Source: Spirosoma endophyticum
GTDB taxonomy: Bacteria > Bacteroidota > Bacteroidia > Cytophagales > Spirosomataceae
Direction: 5' to 3'
DNA length: 64,000 nucleotides
Assembly: GCF_900112365.1 (NCBI RefSeq)
Contig: NZ_FOLQ01000005.1
Span: 32,562-96,561, forward strand
The notes beneath the pieces were generated by a model. The model worked only from the letters and a program-made list of their open reading frames with translations. It made no database searches and was not told the origin of the DNA. Below are positions 8,111-16,816 of the stretch, piece by piece. Within the stretch, counting starts at the first letter, position 1, and each line of letters opens with the position of its first letter. The translations under genes were made by a program, and so were the position numbers.

Positions 8111-8596
8111 AAGCGCCTACCGCCCCAACGTATTATCGGGTATTTGGTAAAAAAGTCGGCAGCTATGGGTCTAATGCTATGGATAGATTGTGATTAATAA
8201 GTTTCCCGTTTCGCCTAGCCAGTCCAATTTGTTAAGCCAACAAACAAGCTAACGATCGACAATATGATGTAATGTATGGTAGTCGATTAGCATTAGGTAG
8301 TTTATTTGTTATCGTTCAAAAAAGTTAAATGATCATTATCAACTGTATTGGTAATAAGTAACTATCAAAATCGTTCAGAAAAACGTCCGATTAAGACTGG
8401 GCCTGCAATTGCATATATCGTTCTAAAATCACCCGATTGGGCAGGACAAGACAAATTTATGGTCCGATGGGATCATTACCAGTTAGTCCTACCAGTTAAG
8501 ATTATGTTCTCCCCACTGTCAACTATTTTTAGCCCCGATTATACAGGCTGCTCTTTACAGTGTTTTGGCCTGGTAAATTAAACGCCCAAAACGTAT
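8111..8596. other. Stretch without a supported gene
   Basis: A 77-codon plus-strand frame at 8348-8581 exists, but its sequence is not convincingly protein-like. No repeats or hairpins of note were seen. Confidence 0.35.
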
Positions 8597-8863
8597 ATGA
8601 TGATACTTGACTTAATCGGTATTATCTCTAAAACAACACTTCACTACCTTTTCAAAACGGAACTTCATTTCCCGGATTGGTACAGCGTGAGCTGGGATGC
8701 CTTCTAGGGTTGTATTGTGGCCACTGTCGAGATGTCACCCCAACTGATCCTCACCGATTGGGACGAATTCGCTCGGCAATATCCTCATGATAGGCTCATT
8801 TTACTACAGATTATTCAGGGCTATGGGGAGACAATGGCCCCTAAGTATAACGTATTGACTTGA
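8597..8863 (+). pseudogene. Barstar-family RNase inhibitor with an internal amber stop
   Basis: The frame from ATG 8597 to TGA 8861-8863 reads as a complete barstar (barnase inhibitor) of 88 codons, except for a TAG at 8705-8707. Before the stop is the family core FPDWYSVSWDAF. After it comes GCIVATVEM, then LILTDWDEFARQYPHDR, which holds the conserved WDEF. The stop sits where family members have Trp or another aromatic in DAFWDC, so one G-to-A change (TGG to TAG) would explain it. Barstars normally bind and block a secreted ribonuclease. No matching barnase gene is seen nearby, so the loss of function would be harmless. The broken frame hides it from ordinary gene callers. Confidence 0.75.
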
Positions 8864-8974
8864 TAGCCTATTAACCTGGTGGGGGTCCACAACTTGGTAT
8901 AAGTGTTGATTCGTAGTAATCTTACGAAACTTGGCGATATCCGCTCGATGCTTGGGCAAGTCTAACCATTTCTG

Positions 8975-9223
8975 ATGAAGAAAAACCAGCTACCCATCTC
9001 ACTGGTCATTATCTGGACCAGCTCCATTTTTCTGGGGCTGTTATCGTCGGTTCCGCAACGGGCTGCTCCCCGTTTTAACCCAGCCGAAACCGCTGTCAAT
9101 GCCGGCGTAACCGTTACGTTTGCCCTGTTGATGTGGTACGTTAATATGTATACACTGTCGCAGCGGCCACAAAAAACGCCAAAGCAGACGATACCGTACC
9201 CCCAACTCAACCAGCCATTGTAG
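8975..9223 (+). CDS. Small two-span membrane protein, perhaps a truncated sensor
   Basis: The 82 residues contain two probable membrane helices (residues 7-24, ISLVIIWTSSIFLGLLSS, and about 43-58, AGVTVTFALLMWYVNM) with a short loop and a proline-rich tail. That layout resembles the first part of LytS/YehU-type sensor kinases or small 2TM proteins, but nothing catalytic follows before the stop. It could be a gene remnant or a genuine small membrane protein. A frame on the opposite strand over the same bases looks like a shadow. Confidence 0.4.
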   Translation: MKKNQLPISLVIIWTSSIFLGLLSSVPQRAAPRFNPAETAVNAGVTVTFALLMWYVNMYTLSQRPQKTPKQTIPYPQLNQPL

Positions 9224-9243
9224 TTGCTATAGAGTAGTTGCTT

Positions 9244-9636
9244 CTATGACATAGACTGCCTATCTAAGTCAAGCCTGAGCTTCGCTTGATAATTCAAGTG
9301 ATTCAAACGTAGTGTGTGAGTGGCCAACTTACTATACTTCTTCCGTGTAGGCAATTTCTGAAGGCACCCTCCCTGATCCATGTCTTGAGTTAGCTTTTCC
9401 AGTTCCCTTCGCATCCGAATAACCATCATTAACAACTGGCCCACAGGGCATTGACCGATATGTCGCTTATGGGCTGTTCGCAAGTCTTGTTTGGCTATGC
9501 GCTGTTTAACATGGGTGATTAATTGAGTATAACTTAGATAAAAATTGGCCGCTGCCTCAAGCCAGTTAGCTAGTATAGGTTTGGGTGAACCCCCATTTTC
9601 AGTTAGCGCAAATTTATCGGATAGGTGCTTATTCAT
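9244..9636 (-). CDS. Hypothetical basic helical protein, 130 residues
   Basis: The frame starts at ATG 9636 and encodes 130 residues, mainly helical and basic (LEAAANFYLSYTQLITHVKQ, then RMRRELEKLTQDMDQ). It has no signal peptide and no family I know. Residues 40-65 contain two His and one Cys (HKRHIGQCP), which could bind a metal, but this is weak. It lies between a small membrane protein and the AraC-PAS gene and shares a strand with the latter. The codon composition looks genuine. Confidence 0.5.
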   Translation of the reverse strand: MNKHLSDKFALTENGGSPKPILANWLEAAANFYLSYTQLITHVKQRIAKQDLRTAHKRHIGQCPVGQLLMMVIRMRRELEKLTQDMDQGGCLQKLPTRKKYSKLATHTLRLNHLNYQAKLRLDLDRQSMS

Positions 9637-9861
9637 TTAAGTAGTTGCTAGTATTTATACCCAATTGGTACTGCTAGCAAATTTGATCCTTTATGGACCA
9701 GTACCTCCTACACTATATCCGTAGAGAATTACATTATTCACACATTTGCGGGTCATGCACCTCCCTGATTCATGTTCCAAAAGCAGATACACCCTAAATT
9801 GACGGATTGGATTAATATGACACGTTTAAACAAATTGCCAGTTACCCTAAAAGAGGATGGT

Positions 9862-10833
9862 TCAAATTTTGTATTCCGGTTTAACAACATATTCTACAGC
9901 TGAAAAATGAGTGACCTCCCCTTGCTCATTGTGCAAAGGCTCAATCCGTAGGTGACATAGATAGTGATCCCCGTTACTACGATAGTTCAATACCTCGGCT
10001 TCTACCGTTTGTGCTGCATTCAACTGGTCCCGAATAAACCGTAACATGACCGCGTCAGTACCCGGCCCTTGTAAAAAGTGAGGTGTTTTTCCTAGTACAT
10101 TTATGGGACTGTAGCCAGTCATGGTCAAAAAACTACGGCTTGCCCATAAGATTGTTTTCTTAAAATTGGTTATCACCAAGATGCAACCCCGACGGAGTGA
10201 TCGGTGGTAATAATGACGCTGTCGGCCACTAAGTGACCAAGAGTATCCTTTACAAAGCTGGGCAAAAAACAGTACTTCATCGTATTGAGCTTTCCGGTGC
10301 TGGACCTTAAGTTGCTTAAAGAAGCGGGGAGTTAAACCAGTGACTTTTTTGAACTGATTGGATAGATGGGCCACACTGCTAAAGTGCAGGTTGTAGGCGA
10401 TTTGACTAAGACTCAGTTCGTCATACGACAACAATTCTTTTGCTTTCTCAATTCGTTGAACAATCAGATATTGCTCAAGCGTGGTGCCCGTCATCTGAGA
10501 AAATAGGTTAGACAGGTAGGTATAATCATAGCCAAGTTTTTTACTGATATACTCAGAGTTTTTTAGTTTGAGCGGCTCGGCTGCATCTTGTACCATTTCC
10601 AGAGTAAGTCTTTTTATTTTTTCAATCAGGATAGCTTTTTTATCGTCCATTAGTTCGAGTCCCGATTCTAATAAAGCGATTTTCAAATGGTCACGCTGCT
10701 CATCCGTAATAGCCTCTTTGAGTTCCACTTCTCCTAAATCGACTACGCTGTAAGGCAGCTCAAGTTGCTCCAGCGTTGCCTGCACAATCATTTTGCAGCG
10801 TCGGGTAACCATGTATTTGATAAAGAGTTTCAC
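9862..10833 (-). CDS. AraC-family transcription regulator with C-terminal PAS domain
   Basis: The 323-residue protein has three parts. Residues 1-65 are a heavy-metal-associated-like fold that begins MKLFIKYMVTRRCKM. Residues about 90-180 are an AraC-type double helix-turn-helix, with YTYLSNLFSQMTG, LSLSQIAYNLHFSSVAHLS and QFKKVTGLTP. Residues about 215-318 are a PAS domain (ILWASRSFLTMTGYSPINVL, then HFLQGPGTD). In the PAS core the LOV-type GxNCRFLQ motif appears as GKTPHFLQ, without the flavin-binding Cys, so light sensing by the usual adduct is unlikely. The N-terminal and AraC parts match a regulator type common in Cytophagales; the added PAS is less usual. The upstream region to 11000 is free for its promoter. 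Confidence 0.8.
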   Translation of the reverse strand: MKLFIKYMVTRRCKMIVQATLEQLELPYSVVDLGEVELKEAITDEQRDHLKIALLESGLELMDDKKAILIEKIKRLTLEMVQDAAEPLKLKNSEYISKKLGYDYTYLSNLFSQMTGTTLEQYLIVQRIEKAKELLSYDELSLSQIAYNLHFSSVAHLSNQFKKVTGLTPRFFKQLKVQHRKAQYDEVLFFAQLCKGYSWSLSGRQRHYYHRSLRRGCILVITNFKKTILWASRSFLTMTGYSPINVLGKTPHFLQGPGTDAVMLRFIRDQLNAAQTVEAEVLNYRSNGDHYLCHLRIEPLHNEQGEVTHFSAVEYVVKPEYKI

Positions 10834-11014
10834 TTAGTAGTAATTTACAGGGTGGATAGTATGAACAGATAAGACGTATTTATATGAAAGAATAGGATAA
10901 TATGGAGAAAAGGTAACCATAATTTCAGTAGTATTTATAGAAATAGTGTTCTCCTCCCTTTCGGATAGATCAAGGGTTTGCTACTCTCCTGTGAGGTTTA
11001 TTCGTGTGTTTGCC

Positions 11015-11158
11015 CACTCACCAGCGCTTATGCTAATGACCTCCTCAGCCCCAGAAGACCGTGAGCGGTTAATCCGCTTAGGGGTTAGTCAGTTTATGAC
11101 CAAGCCCTTCGACCACGAGTAGTTGAGGCAGATGCCTCATAAATTAAGTCAGCAATGA
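11015..11158 (+). pseudogene. Response-regulator receiver domain remnant
   Basis: The plus strand reads ALMLMTSSAPEDRERLIRLG and then VSQFMTKPFDHE before a TAG at 11120-11122. The frame continues as LRQMPHKLSQQ to a TGA at 11156. This is the second half of a CheY-like receiver: the strand with the switch Ser/Thr, the helix, and the KPF loop with the conserved Lys. The phospho-acceptor Asp half is missing and the tail carries a stop, so it cannot work. Confidence 0.7.
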
Positions 11159-11309
11159 GCGTTGCTGTAAGCGATTATCCACCAACAATACTCCATCTAT
11201 AAAAAAGAGTCGTCTTCAAGTGGACTTAAACACGTCTGGTAGGGATCGGAAACTCTCTAGCGTTGTTAATGAACCATAAACATAGTATCCTTACCCACTT
11301 GCCGCTTGC

Positions 11310-11732
11310 TTAAAGCTTTGCGGACGCCCGACAGCGAGCGAGCAGGATTTTATTCTGACCGATGTGCTCTTCGAGCTTAGCCTGCGTTTGGGCTAGATTG
11401 GCTCTGACCTGGACTAGCTGCCGGGCGAGCTGGGCGAGGGTAGCCCGCTGTTGCTGATGAATCCGACGAATTCGCGTTGTAACCGCCTGATGAAGCGGCT
11501 CTTGGGCAACAAGAATCAGTTTGCCGGGCGTGTTTAGGGCCTGTAGGTGTTCGCTCAGGGCCAATTCAGCCAGACTACCTACAGCATCAGATGTCGGTGT
11601 AGGGCTATCAATCTGATGAATTAATTTGATTAATCGGGTCTGAGTCTGGGAGTCAGCGCGATCAATAACCTGCTCGGCCATTCTAAATACGTACTGCTCG
11701 AGAAGATTGTTAAACGAAGGAATTGGTTTCAT
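11310..11732 (-). CDS. Hypothetical coiled-coil protein
   Basis: I favour ATG 11732 (MKPIPSFNN); the frame could also start at a GTG near 11789 that overlaps the end of the upstream gene. The product of about 140 residues is helical, with a likely coiled coil over its last 60 residues (QQRATLAQLARQLVQVRA, then LAQTQAKLEEHIGQNK). No family is recognised. It is the last of three closely packed minus-strand frames (12179 to 11310), which look like one transcript. Helical composition and operon packing favour a real gene, perhaps a structural or phage-related protein. Confidence 0.5.
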   Translation of the reverse strand: MKPIPSFNNLLEQYVFRMAEQVIDRADSQTQTRLIKLIHQIDSPTPTSDAVGSLAELALSEHLQALNTPGKLILVAQEPLHQAVTTRIRRIHQQQRATLAQLARQLVQVRANLAQTQAKLEEHIGQNKILLARCRASAKL

Positions 11733-11781
11733 GGGGATAGAAAGTATACACTTGAAATTTATAGCCTGGTAATCCATTGTC

Positions 11782-11967
11782 TCAGGCACTGGCCGAATTA
11801 GCGATTCCTAGTGCGATTTGAATCGTCTGGTAACTCTCTCTTAAGCAAAGAGCATTGCGTTTGAACTGCTGAAACAGCCGTAATGGGTCGGTATCCCCTG
11901 AGCTATTCTCGAACTCGGTCAACAAATGGGCCAACTTTTGGCATAGACTAAGGCGTAGCGCTATCAA
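11782..11967 (-). CDS. Hypothetical helical protein, 61 residues
   Basis: The frame appears to start at a TTG whose bases overlap the stop of the preceding gene (TTGA at 11964-11967), a pattern typical of translational coupling. The 61 residues look helical (IALRLSLCQKLAHLLTEF, then LCLRESYQTIQIALGI). No domain is known. If TTG is not used, no good ATG exists inside, so it may instead be the middle part of one frameshifted gene together with its neighbours. Confidence 0.4.
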   Translation of the reverse strand: MIALRLSLCQKLAHLLTEFENSSGDTDPLRLFQQFKRNALCLRESYQTIQIALGIANSASA

Positions 11968-12179
11968 GTCATCTTTTGGCCAGGCATAACTTTGGCAGAA
12001 CAGAGTCGTCGTATCCCAGGCGTAGCTAGTTGGCTGGCAGAAAGGGCCTTCTCCAGTGCCTGATACCCCTGATGAATTTGCTCAACAGCTTCCAGACAGC
12101 CCGCAAAAGCGTGTTTGACGTTATCTTCATCCGCCGTGGCGGTATGCAGGGTCACTAGATGGTTCTTCATTGCAGCCAT
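11964..12179 (-). CDS. Hypothetical helical protein, 71 residues
   Basis: The likely start is ATG 12179 (MAAMKNHLVTLHTA); the longer frame to 12293 adds an AT-rich, implausible N-terminus. The 71 residues are helical and acidic in the middle (ADEDNVKHAFAGCLEAVEQI, then YQALEKALSASQL). The gene heads the three-frame set. The AT-rich segment 12185-12260 upstream is a plausible promoter region. The function is unknown. Confidence 0.45.
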   Translation of the reverse strand: MAAMKNHLVTLHTATADEDNVKHAFAGCLEAVEQIHQGYQALEKALSASQLATPGIRRLCSAKVMPGQKMT

Positions 12180-13198
12180 TTTATTTAATATCAGGTGTAT
12201 GGAAAAGATAAAGATTAAACAAATAAGTAGACTTTTAATCTTTTTGAAGAAATAATTTAAATATATTAATGCATTTACATAGACGGTCAACAAAATGGCT
12301 CCAGGCCATTAGATACGGGCTATCCAGGCCTTGGGCAAACAGGCGAAGGCGGCCAGAAGTCCATGGCTTTAATGATTCGTTGAACCGCTACAACGAGCGG
12401 TTGTATCAATTACCTAAACAGCCCAAAAAAGTCCACATGTACCTCTTTTTGAACGTGTCCATAGTCAACTCCTCGGCCCTGTGGATAAAATTTATAGAAA
12501 GTAGAATTGGTAGGGATTTGGGTATTTATTTCTTTCCTTATTCTCTCCTAAATTCCGCTAATTGTGAACGATCCTATTCTGAACGTGACGTGAAGCGATC
12601 TAGCTCGTCAAGAGTAGGCATATGACGCCGTACAAGCCCCAGCTATTTGGTCGGGGCTTTTGTATGTCAAGAGGGCACTACTTTATGTACAATGTAGGGC
12701 CCGAGGTCCGAAAGAAGGACTAGGCTGGTAAGCGCTGTCCGTTTGCCGGACTTCGATCAAATCGAAATGTAATTCTCACCTACATAATAAGCGAAACCTG
12801 GATTACTGGTAACGCTCTTAACAGGCTTTCAAAGCCTATTTTAAATACCACCAAAAACGGCATTATAACACGAGTTGTTGTATAGCGTCTGTATGGCGCA
12901 TTTCTATGCACTGGAAAGTATAAGCTATTTTACACGTTGTCACCGCAAAAATCATCAGATAGCCAGTAGAGATTTTACCTTGGTGACTCCGGCTACCGGG
13001 TTGTGATATCCCCCGTTATCTCACTTGACCAGCAAAGTTAGCTTCTCCCTAACCTAATACCCGAAAAGGGTGTTACCTTTAGCGTAATGGTAATCGCTTT
13101 GGTTATCAGTTAGTTTTCGCCTGGTTGCCTAATTGGGACAACTCCTCCGGACGGACCGCGCCTGCCGGACGTAGAGAGTGCGTTTACCCTAGTCAACC
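12180..13198. other. About 1 kb without a supported gene
   Basis: This stretch separates the minus-strand helical set from the kinase gene. A plus-strand frame at 12269-12625 is basic and low in quality, so it was not accepted, although it could be a decayed mobile-gene fragment. The only clear element is the hairpin at 12633-12664. Confidence 0.4.
12633..12664 (+). terminator. Intrinsic terminator-like hairpin
   Basis: AAGCCCC pairs with GGGGCTT around an 11-base loop, followed by TTTTGT. No intact gene precedes it on the plus strand, so it may be left over from a lost gene. Confidence 0.55.
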
Positions 13199-14476
13199 AT
13201 GACATCCTCCTTGGAAGGAGCCGAGGCTCCTTTAGCTCAATTAGCCACCTATCTGGCCGCTCGTCGCGAATCCCTGCTGGCCAACTGGCGGACCGCTTGC
13301 GAGACCGATCACACCCTGAAGATAGTCGCCAGCTTAAGCCGAGAAGAGTTTAACAATAAAGTCCCCTTTATGCTTAATGTGCTTCAGCAGCAGTTGGGGG
13401 GCCAGGACCAAAAAGACCAGATCGGCCTGTTAGCGGCTGAACATGGCCTTCACCGCTGGCAAAAAGGCTATGCCCTGGTAGAATTGTCGGCCGAGATGCA
13501 GCATCTGAGCAACATCTTACTGGGGGAGTTACGGCTCTGTTGGCAGCTCTACCCGGCCATTGACCGACAAGCCATGGCGACGGCTTATGAGTTCTTCGCT
13601 ACCTTTACTTATCAGATCAATGTGGGAAGCCTTCAGCAGTACGATACCTTGCAACGGACAACGGCGTTAAGTCGGGTGGAAGTCCTGGAGAAAACACTGA
13701 CGCAGTTGACTCAGTTGAGTCGGCAACGTAGTGATCTACTCCATCAATCCTCGCATGACCTGAGGGGGAGCTTCGGCATCATTGCCGGGGCGGCCTCCAT
13801 GTTGGAACTAACCAGTGATTCCGAAGAAGACCGACAACAGTTTCTGGCCATGTTGCAACGCAATCTGGCCAATAGTCGCCATTTAGTGACCCGACTCATC
13901 GAGGTAGCCCGCCTGGAAGCCGGGCAGGAAACGCTCAACATCAAGCCCCTGGATGCTGGCCAGTTGTTGATTAACCTGGTAGCGGGCTACCAGACCCTGG
14001 CTGCCGAGCGGGGGCTTTTATTGAAAGCCGACGGTCCGGCAGCCTTGCCCGTCGAGAGTGATCCGGTTCAGCTTCAGCGGATCATTCAGAACCTGGTGCT
14101 CAACGCGCTGAAACATACCGCGACCGGCTTTGTATCCGTCTCCTGGAGCCGGGAGAATGACTATCGCTGGATTGTTAGCGTGCAGGATTCGGGACCGGGC
14201 TTACCCACGGCTAGTCAGGTGGGTTCATTACCTCAACTCTTAGCCCCCTCTCCCGAATCAACGGCGGCCTTCGGCGTGGCAAATCCTCAGGATGATGCTC
14301 GGCAAGCGGTTACGATGCAGGCCTCTCGCTCCGCTTTTGCCCACCAAGGGGAAGGCATTGGTTTATCCATCGTTAAGGGCTTGTGTGAGCTGCTACGGGC
14401 TCAGCTGGAAATCGAAAGCGAGCCGGGAAAAGGCACCCTGATTCGGATACGGTTAGCCATTCACTGGAAGTACTAA
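13199..14476 (+). CDS. Sensor histidine kinase with RsbRD-like N-terminal domain
   Basis: The 425-residue soluble kinase has an N-terminal domain of about 150 residues that resembles the RsbRD (RsbT co-antagonist) fold (LLANWRTACETD, then HRWQKGYALVELSAEMQHL). A HisKA segment carries the phospho-acceptor His186 in SSHDLRG. The HATPase domain shows the N box (NLVLNALKHT), G1 (DSGPGLP) and G2 (GEGIGLSIVKG). A linker of about 45 residues is inserted between G1 and G2. There is no membrane segment, so it senses a cytoplasmic cue. The response-regulator gene at 14507-15019 converges on it and is the obvious partner. Confidence 0.88.
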   Translation: MTSSLEGAEAPLAQLATYLAARRESLLANWRTACETDHTLKIVASLSREEFNNKVPFMLNVLQQQLGGQDQKDQIGLLAAEHGLHRWQKGYALVELSAEMQHLSNILLGELRLCWQLYPAIDRQAMATAYEFFATFTYQINVGSLQQYDTLQRTTALSRVEVLEKTLTQLTQLSRQRSDLLHQSSHDLRGSFGIIAGAASMLELTSDSEEDRQQFLAMLQRNLANSRHLVTRLIEVARLEAGQETLNIKPLDAGQLLINLVAGYQTLAAERGLLLKADGPAALPVESDPVQLQRIIQNLVLNALKHTATGFVSVSWSRENDYRWIVSVQDSGPGLPTASQVGSLPQLLAPSPESTAAFGVANPQDDARQAVTMQASRSAFAHQGEGIGLSIVKGLCELLRAQLEIESEPGKGTLIRIRLAIHWKY

Positions 14477-14506
14477 CGGCTTGTCGGCGTTTGCTGCCAA
14501 GCCTCT

Positions 14507-15019
14507 TTATTCACTCCCTCCGGTTGAATCCAGGGGTAGTACGCCCTGTTCCCACCAGAACTGGCGCAGGCTCTGAGCCAAGCTCAGCCAACGGTTCATA
14601 GTCTGGGGCTTTACGATGTAAAAGCTAGCTCCCTGCTGATAGGCCTGGCGTATATCCGCTTCCGCCACGGATGAACTCATCACCAGGATGGGAATCTGCT
14701 GCTGATTGCCGAGCAACATCCGAACATCGTTTAAAAGGCCAAAACCCACGGCACTCTGGGGCAGGTAGAGATCCTGTAAAATAAGCTTAGGTAAGGCCGT
14801 CTGGTTGGTTAGGCAATTAGTGAGGTAGCCGATGACCTGCTTCCGATTAGCGCATCGATGCAGGGTTACATCGGGGAAGAATTTTTTCAGGCTAAAGTGA
14901 ACTAAGGTCCAGATGTCCTCCTGATCTTCTACCACCAGCAAAGTCGCCTTCTGAAAGTTATGTTGGTGTACCGGGGAATAAGGGGTATCCGTTTGCTGAT
15001 CGGTCTTAAGTGAATCCAT
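14507..15019 (-). CDS. Single-domain response regulator
   Basis: The 170-residue protein is a receiver domain with short tails. The acidic pair is Glu31-Asp32, the phospho-acceptor is Asp83 in LILQDLYLP, the switch residue is in VMSSS near 115, and the conserved Lys137 is in YIVKP. There is no output domain, so it would act by protein contact or as a phosphorelay intermediate. It converges with the RsbRD-type kinase, 30 bases away, and the two likely form a pair. A broken relative of the same type lies just upstream at 15096-15602. Confidence 0.85.
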   Translation of the reverse strand: MDSLKTDQQTDTPYSPVHQHNFQKATLLVVEDQEDIWTLVHFSLKKFFPDVTLHRCANRKQVIGYLTNCLTNQTALPKLILQDLYLPQSAVGFGLLNDVRMLLGNQQQIPILVMSSSVAEADIRQAYQQGASFYIVKPQTMNRWLSLAQSLRQFWWEQGVLPLDSTGGSE

Positions 15020-15095
15020 GGCCCTGCTGTTAAGTGGTAGACAAACCCTGTTCTCACTTGAGGGGGCTCCTGCTTGCAGTCAACTAACTGATCGG

Positions 15096-15602
15096 TCAAG
15101 CTAACGACGGTTTAACGCCTTCAACAGGATGTTGTTCAGCGCAGAATTCATGCGATGAGTAACCGGGCCGGGGCATAGTCTTGTGGTTATCCTCTACGGA
15201 TATTGACGGATAGTTATGATGTGGTTTTAGCGCTTGTAAAACGGCCAATCCTGTTTTCAGGCCAGGCAAATACAGGTCTAATAGAATCAGTTGAGGCAAA
15301 TCTTCTTCCGTTCGTTCATAGTTATTCAGATTGGTCAGGAGCTCATCCGCCCTGGAAAGCCAGGTGAGGTTAGCTTCTGAAAACTGCTCAAGCAGTACCC
15401 ATCTCAGGATGAATCATTCATCTGGATTATCTTCAATAACCAGGATATTTGGACTACTGGCTTGTGATTCTATCCAGTCTTCTATATCTATCCCCAGTCT
15501 TCTTAGTTCTAAAAAATGGGATTCATACATACGAGCTTTGTACTGAGCCAGCCATTGCTCAAATTGACTTCGGTGTGGTCTTTTGTTATTTTTCAGCTGC
15601 AT
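15096..15602 (-). pseudogene. Response regulator broken by an in-frame TGA
   Basis: One continuous frame runs from ATG 15602 to 15096 apart from a TGA at 15414-15416. It has an N-terminal extension (HRSQFEQWLAQYKARMYE), then the first receiver strand (NILVIEDNPDE) just before the stop. After the stop it continues FILRWVLLEQF and reaches the phospho-acceptor block LILLDLYLPGL. The TGA sits where a Trp (TGG) would fit. Past KPHHNYPSI the sequence no longer looks like a receiver, so a second lesion is likely. It is related to the intact regulator at 14507-15019 and is probably a decayed tandem copy. Confidence 0.65.
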
Positions 15603-15672
15603 ACTTAACCGGATGTAACTCCATTTAGCTATAAATTCCAAGTATATACACGTTGTTGAACGGTCTAACTAA

Positions 15673-15957
15673 TTATATTAAACAGATTGATACTATATTA
15701 TGAGGGTACGGTCGTTTGTGAAGGTCGTTACAAGTCAGCATGTCACCTTTGACTATTAGGCCTTTACGCACAAAACAGCCTCGATACAATGCCGATGATG
15801 CGGGTATTTTTATACGGACTGCCGAATACGCTACTTCATACTTAGTTACCTGCGTTTTGAACCGGCCCGTTTGTTTTCTGTAAAGCGTTACCCCTGGCTC
15901 CTTTTGAGAAGCTATAATCTTCCCGCTTCGGGAGATTTCCTCCTTTTTGATTGCCAA
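15673..15957 (-). CDS. Hypothetical basic protein, 94 residues
   Basis: The 94-residue frame begins MAIKKEEISRSGKII and is strongly basic, with a beta-like centre (YEVAYSAVRIKIPASSALY). No signal peptide or known domain is visible. It lies just upstream of the broken regulator on the same strand. The start lies in an otherwise empty divergent region facing the phage-like gene. The support is composition only. Confidence 0.4.
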   Translation of the reverse strand: MAIKKEEISRSGKIIASQKEPGVTLYRKQTGRFKTQVTKYEVAYSAVRIKIPASSALYRGCFVRKGLIVKGDMLTCNDLHKRPYPHNIVSICLI

Positions 15958-16126
15958 TGCTTACGTTTTTACTGTTAATTTGACGATGCAGGGCTGTTAA
16001 GCGTTTGAAAGAAGAGATTAATCAGCCGCTGAATAAGTGGATGTACGAGGCAGCTATGAACGCAGGCAATAATAGAAACAGGCATGATCTTGTTAACATT
16101 TATACCAGCTATCTGTTTTTAGGTAC

Positions 16127-16732
16127 ATGGATACGCAAATCAAGCCTAACACCGGCCTGTCGCTCAACGATTCCAGTGGACGCGACCTATTAAAAGCATC
16201 GATTACCGATTACCTCACCTTCTTACGGCGACAGCCTGCGGTCTGCGGCAGTGCTGAACAACATGAAGCGCTACTAAAGCACATTGCTCAGGGGCATGAT
16301 TTGATTAAGCTAGTGGCGGCAGAGCGACTAAAAATCACTCGTCAGCTTGACAAACAGAAACACGGTTGGATGGAAGTCGAGAAAGAGATGACGGCTCCTA
16401 TTGAAGAAGCTCTGAAACCCCTGAAAGATGCTATTGAGCACTACAATCGGGAAATCTTGCGTGTTCGTGCCCATCAACAGGCCGAAGCCGCGAATCAGGC
16501 TGAACTGACTTCCAAGGATGAAACCAATTGGTTAACACCAGACGTGTCGTTGGTGGCTATTCCCAAGGGCGTACAGATGCGGTGGACTTTTGAGATTGTT
16601 GATCCCAACCAAGTGCCAAATGGCTACTGGATAATTGATGAAGCCGCTATTAAAGCCGCCATCGCCACTGGTGAACGTAATATTCCTGGCGTGCATATTT
16701 ATGAGGAAGCCATTACTACGTTCCGTAAATGA
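16127..16732 (+). CDS. Phage-type hypothetical protein with coiled coil
   Basis: The 201-residue protein has a helical first half with a long coiled-coil stretch (residues about 60-125, with WMEVEKEMTAPIEEALKPL and AIEHYNREILRVRA). A globular end follows (VPNGYWIIDEAAIKAAIATG, then IPGVHIYEE). That arrangement resembles proteins found near recombination genes of temperate phages, where the C-terminal part usually precedes a short acidic tail. No catalytic residue is evident. It supports a prophage or mobile-element origin for this region, together with the recombinase remnant at 18164. The exact family is not certain. Confidence 0.6.
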   Translation: MDTQIKPNTGLSLNDSSGRDLLKASITDYLTFLRRQPAVCGSAEQHEALLKHIAQGHDLIKLVAAERLKITRQLDKQKHGWMEVEKEMTAPIEEALKPLKDAIEHYNREILRVRAHQQAEAANQAELTSKDETNWLTPDVSLVAIPKGVQMRWTFEIVDPNQVPNGYWIIDEAAIKAAIATGERNIPGVHIYEEAITTFRK

Positions 16733-16816
16733 AGTACTAGTTTTTTAGCTTTTACTCCCCACGAACCGTTTACCTGTTGCAAGGTCCAAATTAGACGAGT
16801 AACTCAACGTAACGTC

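Noticed and set aside
9862..10833. Light-sensing LOV regulator
   Set aside because: The photoactive cysteine of the GxNCRFLQ motif is not present (GKTPHFLQ), so blue-light adduct formation is not supported.
12269..12625. 118-codon basic plus-strand frame
   Set aside because: No recognisable domain, no plausible start context, and low-quality sequence; at best a fragment.
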